Positions 36,010 to 43,072 of a stretch of 64,000 bases of DNA are shown here, piece after piece. Position 1 is the first letter of the stretch; each line of letters starts with the position of its first letter. Source of the stretch: Planctomycetota bacterium. Lineage in GTDB: Bacteria > Planctomycetota > Planctomycetia > Pirellulales > Pirellulaceae. The DNA lies in NCBI GenBank assembly GCA_014238905.1, contig JABAAE010000014.1:62001-126000 (forward strand), given 5' to 3'. Both the position numbers and the translations under genes were made by a program. The notes below the pieces were generated by a model, which was not told where the DNA came from, made no database searches, and was given only the letters and a program-made list of their open reading frames with translations.

Positions 36010-37298
36010 GCCGTTTCCTCCAGTCCTGCCAATGTGCTGGTGGCGAGAGCGAACCTCTCGATCTCCATACCAAACCGTTGAAGCATGGACAGAAACAGGT
36101 TGCCAGCCAATGTGGCCTCTTTTTTCGCTTCGTCTTTGAAATAGGATTTGTGTTCGCCATGCCGAAAACCGCCGCCGGCGAGGATCAACGGCAAATTTTT
36201 ATTGGAATGGGAACTCGCGTTACCCATGCCAGACCCAAAAAGAACCATGGTGTTTTCCAGCAACGATTTACCGTTGGGTTCCTTGATCGCCAACAACTGT
36301 TCGAGGAATCGAGCAAACTGCTCCATGTGGTATTGCTCGATAACCGACAGCTCCGTGATGTATTCCGGCACTTTGCCATGATGGGTGAGCTGATGGTAGC
36401 CGCGACTAATGTTGAATCCGCCATAGTTGGCTCCGATGTCGCCTAACGCCAGCGTGATAATGCGAGTGGAATCGGTTTGCAAAGCGAGAGTCATCAAATC
36501 GTAATAGAGCGGCACACGTTTTACAAAATTCAGAACATTGGGAGCGTTAGGCAGTTTGTAATCCACTACCGGTTTCGGTCGGTCCAGCCATTGAATCGAC
36601 TCAATCAACCGCTTTTCCACCTCACCAACCGAGTTGAAATACCGTTCCAGCTTTTGGCGATCGCGTGCGCCTACCCGGCGTCTGAGATCCTCAGCATCGG
36701 TTTTCACAAGATCGAGAATACTAGCGCGAGCTGCCAACTTTCCCTGCGAGCTGTTCCGTAGCCGAGGATCCATTTTTTGAAACAAAAGATTGTAGATCGT
36801 CTCGATCTGGGTTACCGGCGGAATGGAAACTCCCGAGGCGCTCCAAGAAATCATGTTGTTAGGGTCGTGACTGCTTGCAAGTTGCAGCGACGGATAGCGA
36901 GTTTGAACGGTCAACGTCTGGGCGGCCTTCTGATCGATACTAATATTGGCTTCCGGCATCCCGGCAGAGTTCTTGGATAGAACACCGGTCAACAACGCAT
37001 GGACGCCACCGTGTCCACCTTGCGCATTAATGCCGTGGTCCAACCCAGAGAAAACGGTGAAATGATTTCGCAATTTTCCCAGTGGACCGAGGCGTTGGGT
37101 AAGCCTGTAATCCTGACCGGTCTGGTCCGGAAAAAACAGCTGCGGAACAAACCCGAAGTTCAATCCGACACAAGCCATTCGAATCGGAACCTCTTTCTCG
37201 GTATTGGCCGATGCCATCGCGTCAAGATAAGGTAAACCCAGGAGGGCTCCCCCAGTTCCACGAAGCAACCGGCGACGGCTCATTCGTTTTGAAATCAT
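36006..37298 (-). CDS. DUF1552 family protein with twin-arginine signal
   Basis: 430 residues. N-terminus SRRRLLRGTGGALLGLPYLD is a twin-arginine signal. DUF1552 landmarks are 'FFPDQTGQDYRLTQRLGPLG', 'FSGLDHGINAQGGHGGVHAL', 'STRIITLALGDIGANYGGFN', 'TMVLFGSGMGNASSHSNKNL' and 'LILAGGGFRHGEHKSYF'. It lies 51 bases after another DUF1552 gene and is coupled to the following DUF1592-type gene through a 4-base overlap. Exported. Function of the family unknown. Confidence 0.93.
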   Translation of the reverse strand: MISKRMSRRRLLRGTGGALLGLPYLDAMASANTEKEVPIRMACVGLNFGFVPQLFFPDQTGQDYRLTQRLGPLGKLRNHFTVFSGLDHGINAQGGHGGVHALLTGVLSKNSAGMPEANISIDQKAAQTLTVQTRYPSLQLASSHDPNNMISWSASGVSIPPVTQIETIYNLLFQKMDPRLRNSSQGKLAARASILDLVKTDAEDLRRRVGARDRQKLERYFNSVGEVEKRLIESIQWLDRPKPVVDYKLPNAPNVLNFVKRVPLYYDLMTLALQTDSTRIITLALGDIGANYGGFNISRGYHQLTHHGKVPEYITELSVIEQYHMEQFARFLEQLLAIKEPNGKSLLENTMVLFGSGMGNASSHSNKNLPLILAGGGFRHGEHKSYFKDEAKKEATLAGNLFLSMLQRFGMEIERFALATSTLAGLEETA

Positions 37299-37349
37299 AC
37301 TTTTCCGTTTCTGTTTGATTCCACTGCCTGCTGTGATTTATTGATTGAA

Positions 37350-38582
37350 TCATCCCTTGAGAAGCATCATATCTTGTTGGCTACTGCCGAAGTGGCCGAC
37401 ATCGACGTTGTGCCGGTGGAGTAATTCCAGGTACAGGTTGCAAAGCGGTGTCGGATTCTCCAGCACGGTGTGGTGCTGATGCCGGTAACCCCCACCTGCC
37501 ACGATGGTGGGAAGATTATGACAGGTATGATTGGAGGAGTCGCCAAAGTTGCTGCCGACAACCACCGTTGTATGATCGAGCAAAGTGCCGCTGCCTTCGT
37601 TGATCTCATCCATCTCCCGGAGAAAAGTATCGAGCTGCTCCACAAGGTTCATTTCGATTCGGCTAAGTTTTTCCAAAACCTCTCGCTTGCCTCCATGATG
37701 GGATAGCGTATGCCATCCTCCAGTTGCACCGGGGACATTAATCGCACCGTAAATCCAGTCCATCGAAAACGTGATCACTCGGGTCGAATCGGTTTGAAAG
37801 GCGAGCTTGGACAATTCAAACAGGTTTTTAACCTTGGTACAAAAAGCAAATTCCTGATCTTCACTGAGGGTATTCGGCACGACCGGCTTACTGGCTTTGA
37901 GCCAGAAAGCCTCATGTTGGAGTTGCTGCTCCAGTTCGGCGATCACGGTCCGGTAGGAATCAATTTTAGTAGCGTTGTCACCTTTTTTATTCAGTTGCTC
38001 CATATCCCGATAGAGGCACCGAACCACCTGTTGATCGTTAAGAATCTGGCGGCGTTTGGCAGCCAAATCCTCTTCCCCAAAAAGCTTGTCGAAAATCTGA
38101 ACCTCGTCGTGTAGCGGAGGGATCGCCACACCCCGATCGTTCCAGGAACATCCCCACCCGCGATCATAGATACTCAATGGAAGAAAAGGATAGCGGGTAT
38201 CACCCCCGATCTGTTTGGCAAGTACCTGATCGACCGAGATCGTGTTGGTGAAATTGGGAGCCTCCGGACTGGCGGCGCCAGTAAGAAATGATTTCTCCGA
38301 ATCGTGGTTACTGGTGTTCATGCCCGGATGAAAGAAATTCTCAAAGACGGTCATTTTCTCCTTTTTTTCCATTCCCTTGAGATACTTCGAACTGGATAGA
38401 TCGCCGCGCTTGCTCGGAAAAAAATTAGGCTTGTAAAAACCGAGCGAATTGCAAATGAACATGATCCGCCGGGGCGGCGCGACAGGCTTGGGCTTTGTGA
38501 CAGCATGCAGGTCGAGCGAATGCATCGCCAAGGGCAAGGCGGCTCCATATTTCAGAATCTCGCGGCGACTGGTCTCTTTCAT
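37350..38582 (-). CDS. DUF1552 family protein with twin-arginine signal
   Basis: 410 residues. The N-terminus SRREILKYGAALPLAMHSLD is a twin-arginine signal. Landmarks are 'FICNSLGFYKPNFFP', 'HPGMNTSNHDSEKSFLTGAA', 'STRVITFSMDWIYGAINVPG', 'TTVVVGSNFGDSSNHTCHNL' and 'TIVAGGGYRHQHHTVLENP'. It differs clearly from the neighbouring DUF1552 protein, so it is not a recent duplicate. The start overlaps the stop of the upstream DUF1592-type gene by four bases. Confidence 0.93.
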   Translation of the reverse strand: MKETSRREILKYGAALPLAMHSLDLHAVTKPKPVAPPRRIMFICNSLGFYKPNFFPSKRGDLSSSKYLKGMEKKEKMTVFENFFHPGMNTSNHDSEKSFLTGAASPEAPNFTNTISVDQVLAKQIGGDTRYPFLPLSIYDRGWGCSWNDRGVAIPPLHDEVQIFDKLFGEEDLAAKRRQILNDQQVVRCLYRDMEQLNKKGDNATKIDSYRTVIAELEQQLQHEAFWLKASKPVVPNTLSEDQEFAFCTKVKNLFELSKLAFQTDSTRVITFSMDWIYGAINVPGATGGWHTLSHHGGKREVLEKLSRIEMNLVEQLDTFLREMDEINEGSGTLLDHTTVVVGSNFGDSSNHTCHNLPTIVAGGGYRHQHHTVLENPTPLCNLYLELLHRHNVDVGHFGSSQQDMMLLKG

Positions 38583-41440
38583 CGTGACTCTCCGGTAAGC
38601 GAATAGGTCAGGACTCTAGTGACCAAATCCTTCATTCGACAATCGTCATCCTTCTCTTGGATCATGCCTAACAGTACCACGCGTTGTTGCAGACTTGGCT
38701 TGTAGCCATTGGCATATTCAAAGAACTTTTTGGCAAAGTTATAGGCAATTTTCCGATGATCCGAAAGCAGGATTTTTTTCAGACCGAATACGTCCTCGAA
38801 CTGATCCTGGTCGATCTCACCAGATGTGTCGACGCTTTTGCCAAGCTGATAATAGCCTTGTAGTCGGAATAAAAACGTCCCCCGATGCGGTTTTCGAACT
38901 CGATACTTTGTGCGGTACTGCCCGGTGGCATCAAAGCCCTCCAGAGCAAAACCATAGGGATCGATACTCTTGTGACAATGATAACAAGCGTCGCTACTTT
39001 TGTGCTGCTCGATTTGTTCCCGCAGCGTAACGGCATCGCCCGATTTGGGTTCAATTGCTTTGACATTTTCCGGAGGTGGAGAAAGCGGGGTCCCCACGAT
39101 GTTTCTTGAAATCCAGGCACCGCGTAAAATAGGAGACGTATCAAACCCATCGGTGGTTACTTTCAGCACCGCACCCATGGTCAACAAACCTCCCCGCGGA
39201 ACATCAGCAGAGAAAGTTACCCTCCGAATTCCCTGGCCCACGACCCCCCGGAGACCATAGTGTTGGGCAAGTCGCTGGTTCAAAAACGAATAGTCAGAAT
39301 CGATTAAATGCGTGACCGGCCTATTCTCCTGAATCAGATGATGTAAATAAGACCGAGCCTCGATCGGCAGGTAGTAATTTAAAAGATCATCATATCCGGG
39401 ATAAAGCTTGAGCGAGGGCGTGACCTTTTTCCAAGCCCTGAGGTTCAGCCATTGGTCGCAAAACGACTCGATCATTCGCTCACTTTTTTTGTCTTTCAGC
39501 ATGCGGTCGATTTGATCCGACAGCGTCTTTCCACTGAGCTGATTGGACTGCGAGAGCCGGAGGAGTTCATCGTCGGGGACCGAAAGCCATAAGACCCGAG
39601 CCAACTCAGCCGCCTTGGTATAAGAAGCGTTGGAATACTCACCGGGCCTGATGAGGAAACGAGGTGAACAGATCATCGCCTTGAAACCCAACCGGGCGGC
39701 CTTGACGAAATCGCCCTGTTTTTCCAAGCTTTCCAGGCTGACGTCAACGTAAGGGGCCAGCTCCCCCTCGCTTAACTCGGACGCAAACGCTTTTTCGCTA
39801 AACCGCTTCATCACCTGCCTCAGGTCATCCGGGGCTGAGGTAGCGATCGAAACCTGAGATAATCCAGCTGCGTTTTTCTGGTCAACCACGACATCCAACT
39901 TACCAACAGACGCCAGAGATTTGCCGTCCAATGAAACGGCGTCGGTCACCAGAAACCTGATGAACCTCTTGCTGGTTTTACTGGGAAACAGGATGGTTTG
40001 TTCGTTAGGCAGCCTGGTTTCTAGCACACCTTTGATGATCGGTGTTTCCCACGTTTGGCCATCGTCGGAAAACTGAACAGAATATCCCTTGACCTGCCCA
40101 TTGCCATTACCACCGGACCAGGTCGAATAGGACAAGCCCTTAATCTCAACCCCACGGGGATTTTCCAAAATGACGAAGTGGGGAGGCTTGGCAACCGTCG
40201 GTGTAAATTGCGTATGCCAAAACGTCCTGTTGGAGCCATCCTGCATTTTTTCCTTTTCCATTCCCTGTTGGAAACTACTCACAGAGAGATGACCTCCTAT
40301 ACGCTCCAAATGGGTTTGAATGTCTGCCACCTTGATCGTTTTCCGAGGATTCGCTTTGATAGGCAACCCAGCAAACACCTTCTGGAAAGAAGTGGGAGGC
40401 CACTGGTCCTGCAGCGGCCCCCGGATCTGCAATTGCTTGATGTAGGCTCCCTGATCCCCGTTTTTCTGCCGAAAGGTATACTTCGAATAACAATGAACAG
40501 AGACACTCTCATCCGGTTGCAGAAAGACCCGAAGTTTGCGAGCCTGCAATTCTCTATTGCCGACCGAAATCACCCCCAGCAGCCGTTGAGGTTGAGGTCG
40601 GTCATCGGCAAAGTAATACTTTCCGGCATGCACCTGAATGCTAATGTCTTCAGCAAATTCTCCAATTTTCATCGTATCGAATGTCAAGTCATACCAACCG
40701 GCGGCCGGCGGATCAAAGTTGTCATAGAAAAAGGAATAGCTGTTTCCGTTATTGGCCCTCGTCCAGGAAAACAAAATGCCATCCTTGTAGTCACGGACAT
40801 AAATGTCGTAGGACGGGTGACTGTCCTTGAGTTTGTTGGTCAACCAGAGTTGCTCTTGGGGAAAGCCCTGTGGGGGAAAACCAAAATCGAGCATTTCATC
40901 GGCTACCGAAAAATAAGCACTTAACATTTCCCGGCTCAGCTTGATTCGACGGTCCGATTCGAAATCATAGGTACCCCGGTCGTCCGGAATCACCTCGGCC
41001 AAGTTCAAGTTCGTTCCTAAGAGATCGTTAATCGAATGAACAAACTCATGCCGGCTCATTCTGCCAAAGGAATCTGGAGCACGCTCCTTCTGCTGGCTGG
41101 CGAGCCATTCCAACATCGCCTGTTTCTCGTTGGCGGAGGGTTGATCCATATCCGCGGGGGGCATTTTTTGGACCGCAAGATTCTCAAAAAGGAGGCGGCC
41201 GTCAAATCCCCGAATCTCTAACAATCGCTTTAAGTCGAGACCACCTTCCTCGGTGACATCGTCATGGCAATCGAAACAATACTTTTGAAACAGTTGCTTT
41301 GGCCGTTCATCAAACGCTGGGGCTGACGATATCGGCCCAAGCAGTAGAAAGCAGCTCCACAAATAGCAGATCAAAAAGGGACAGACCTGCCATCCAATGA
41401 GAGGCAATAAAAATCTTGGGTGAGAATTGATTTTAATCAT
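38579..41440 (-). CDS. Secreted cytochrome-like protein, PSCyt3-DUF1592-DUF1588-DUF1585 with discoidin-like insert
   Basis: 953 residues. The signal segment (PFLICYLWSCFLLLGPI) is followed by the haem-type motif CFDCHDD (residues 55-61). A DUF1587-like part ('SRHEFVHSINDLLGTNLN') comes next. About residues 405-520 ('FVILENPRGVEIKGLSYST', 'VQFSDDGQTWETPIIKG', 'KRFIRFLVTD') look like an F5/8 (discoidin) carbohydrate-binding domain. DUF1592 ('AELARVLWLSVPDDELLRLS'), DUF1588 ('VPRGGLLTMGAVLKVTTDGF') and DUF1585 (CYHCHKSIDPYGFALEGFD) close the chain. It is paired with the DUF1552 gene downstream by an ATGA overlap. Confidence 0.92.
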   Translation of the reverse strand: MIKINSHPRFLLPLIGWQVCPFLICYLWSCFLLLGPISSAPAFDERPKQLFQKYCFDCHDDVTEEGGLDLKRLLEIRGFDGRLLFENLAVQKMPPADMDQPSANEKQAMLEWLASQQKERAPDSFGRMSRHEFVHSINDLLGTNLNLAEVIPDDRGTYDFESDRRIKLSREMLSAYFSVADEMLDFGFPPQGFPQEQLWLTNKLKDSHPSYDIYVRDYKDGILFSWTRANNGNSYSFFYDNFDPPAAGWYDLTFDTMKIGEFAEDISIQVHAGKYYFADDRPQPQRLLGVISVGNRELQARKLRVFLQPDESVSVHCYSKYTFRQKNGDQGAYIKQLQIRGPLQDQWPPTSFQKVFAGLPIKANPRKTIKVADIQTHLERIGGHLSVSSFQQGMEKEKMQDGSNRTFWHTQFTPTVAKPPHFVILENPRGVEIKGLSYSTWSGGNGNGQVKGYSVQFSDDGQTWETPIIKGVLETRLPNEQTILFPSKTSKRFIRFLVTDAVSLDGKSLASVGKLDVVVDQKNAAGLSQVSIATSAPDDLRQVMKRFSEKAFASELSEGELAPYVDVSLESLEKQGDFVKAARLGFKAMICSPRFLIRPGEYSNASYTKAAELARVLWLSVPDDELLRLSQSNQLSGKTLSDQIDRMLKDKKSERMIESFCDQWLNLRAWKKVTPSLKLYPGYDDLLNYYLPIEARSYLHHLIQENRPVTHLIDSDYSFLNQRLAQHYGLRGVVGQGIRRVTFSADVPRGGLLTMGAVLKVTTDGFDTSPILRGAWISRNIVGTPLSPPPENVKAIEPKSGDAVTLREQIEQHKSSDACYHCHKSIDPYGFALEGFDATGQYRTKYRVRKPHRGTFLFRLQGYYQLGKSVDTSGEIDQDQFEDVFGLKKILLSDHRKIAYNFAKKFFEYANGYKPSLQQRVVLLGMIQEKDDDCRMKDLVTRVLTYSLTGESR

Positions 41441-41568
41441 ACCAACTTTTGCGGACTCTTCTCCAAAGAAGTTGATCCACTTTCAAAGGCAAACACTCTG
41501 GCGATTCCTGGGGGAGGCACCTCGCCAGCATTTTACTACAAAATCCGCTTGATGAAACAAAGGTGGAG

Positions 41569-43020
41569 TCATGCGATAAGTTCCTTCACCACCCGAGTTG
41601 ATTCGACACCGGTCAAGCCGAGATCAAGACCCTTGAACCTGAATTTGAAGCGATCGTGATCGATTCCCAACAAATGAAGAATCGTTGCATGCAGGTCCCG
41701 CACGTGGACCACGTTTTCAGCGGCGTGATATCCAAATTCATCCGTCGCTCCATAGGTCAGTCCCGCCTTGACACCACCGCCGGCGAGAAACATGGTAAAG
41801 CCGTGTGGATGATGATCACGACCATAGGTTTTTCCGGAAACCTGTGCGACAGGCGTACGGCCGAACTCCCCACCCCAGATCACAAGCGTATCGTCGAGCA
41901 AGTCGCGTTGCTTCAGGTCTTTCAGCAACGCCGCCACCGGCCGATCCGCGGCGTGGCACTGGCGCTTGTGTTGGTTTTCGATATCCGTATGCGAATCCCA
42001 TCCGCGGTCATAAAGCTGTACAAATCGTACCCCTCGTTCCACCAGGCGACGGGCCAAGAGACAATTATTCGCCAATGAGTGATTACCGGGGACAGCACCA
42101 TAGGCTGCGAGGGTTTCTTTGGATTCCTGTCCGATGTCAGCCAATTCCGGCACACTGGATTGCATACGAAAAGCCATCTCGTAAGAAGCGACCCGCGATA
42201 GAATTTCAGGATCATTCAACTCGTCATGGCGACGATGGTTCATCCAGGCCAGCAAATCAAGTTGTTCCCGCCGACGCTTGGAAGTCACGCCGTCAGGATT
42301 ATTGAGATGCAGGACCGGCTCCGGCCCTTTTCGCAACGGAACGCCCTGGTGCTTTGAATCCAGGAATCCGTTGCCCCAGAAACTCTGAAGAAGAGGCTGC
42401 GACCCCTGCAGTGGGCCGGACGTCAAAACGATGTAATTGGGCAGGTTACTATTTTCCGAACCCAGTCCATAGGAAAGCCACGCCCCGAGAGTCGGCCGGC
42501 CGAATAGCACCGATCCGCAATTCATCATGTTGACGCCGGGATCATGAACGTTGGTGGTTGTTTTCATGGAACGAATCACCGCCAATTCATCAACCACCGT
42601 CGCCAAATGAGGCATCAGATTGGAAACGATCGTACCCGACTCCCCATGCCGAGTGAATTGATAGGGCGATGCCTTGAGCGCCGGCATACCCCGAATCAGA
42701 GCGAACTGTTGATGGTCCTTGAGCAGATGCGGCGGAATCTTTTGGCCATCCATCTTATTCAACAAGGGTTTCGGATCAAACAGGTCGACGTGGGAGGGAC
42801 CACCAGCCATAAACAAAAATATGACGCGTTTCGCTTTTGGTGGCAGGTGAAGTTTCCCGATCGCCCGTTCGCTTTCAGAACAGACCCGATGAGCAGCCCG
42901 GCTTTCCGATGGCAGCAGGGAGGCCAAAGCGATCGAACCGAGACCTAACGCTGATTCCTGGAGAAAACCCCGGCGCAAGATACCGTCCAATTTCGATTTT
43001 TTGTCCTGTTTCTCATTCAT
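41569..43020 (-). CDS. DUF1501 family protein
   Basis: 483 residues. The N-terminus has RRGFLQESALGLGSIALASL, a twin-arginine-type signal. DUF1501 landmarks are 'IFLFMAGGPSHVDLFDPKP', 'RRLVERGVRFVQLYDRGWDS', 'WGGEFGRTPVAQVSG' and 'GRDHHPHGFTMFLAGGGVKA'. Its start codon is the last of three ATGA stop/start junctions built from a 17-bp tandem repeat (see 43004-43054). It follows the DUF1549/1553 gene at a gap of only 48 bases. Function unknown. Confidence 0.93.
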   Translation of the reverse strand: MNEKQDKKSKLDGILRRGFLQESALGLGSIALASLLPSESRAAHRVCSESERAIGKLHLPPKAKRVIFLFMAGGPSHVDLFDPKPLLNKMDGQKIPPHLLKDHQQFALIRGMPALKASPYQFTRHGESGTIVSNLMPHLATVVDELAVIRSMKTTTNVHDPGVNMMNCGSVLFGRPTLGAWLSYGLGSENSNLPNYIVLTSGPLQGSQPLLQSFWGNGFLDSKHQGVPLRKGPEPVLHLNNPDGVTSKRRREQLDLLAWMNHRRHDELNDPEILSRVASYEMAFRMQSSVPELADIGQESKETLAAYGAVPGNHSLANNCLLARRLVERGVRFVQLYDRGWDSHTDIENQHKRQCHAADRPVAALLKDLKQRDLLDDTLVIWGGEFGRTPVAQVSGKTYGRDHHPHGFTMFLAGGGVKAGLTYGATDEFGYHAAENVVHVRDLHATILHLLGIDHDRFKFRFKGLDLGLTGVESTRVVKELIA

Positions 43021-43054
43021 GCCTGTTTCTCATTCATGCCTGTTTCTCATTCAT
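43004..43054 (-). repeat. 17-bp tandem repeat, three copies, carrying overlapping ATG codons
   Basis: On the minus strand ATGAATGAGAAACAGGC occurs twice (43054-43038, 43037-43021) and a third time with the last base changed (43020-43004). The third copy is the start of the DUF1501 gene. Because 17 is not a multiple of three, each copy reads in a different frame and ends in a TGA that overlaps the next ATG. Confidence 0.95.
43017..43037 (-). CDS. Leader mini-ORF 2 (6 residues)
   Basis: It reads MNEKQA and ends in TGA at 43019-43017. Its start overlaps the stop of mini-ORF 1 and its stop overlaps the ATG of the DUF1501 gene (43020). It is an out-of-frame copy of the DUF1501 N-terminus (MNEKQD). 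Confidence 0.45.
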   Translation of the reverse strand: MNEKQA

Positions 43055-43072
43055 GGCCGTATAATCATTCAT
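43034..43072 (-). CDS. Leader mini-ORF 1 (12 residues)
   Basis: It reads MNDYTAMNEKQA and ends in TGA. Its ATG overlaps the stop codon of the upstream DUF1549/1553 gene (ATGA at 43072-43069), and its own stop overlaps the ATG of the next mini-ORF. Whether it is translated is not shown by sequence alone. Confidence 0.45.
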   Translation of the reverse strand: MNDYTAMNEKQA

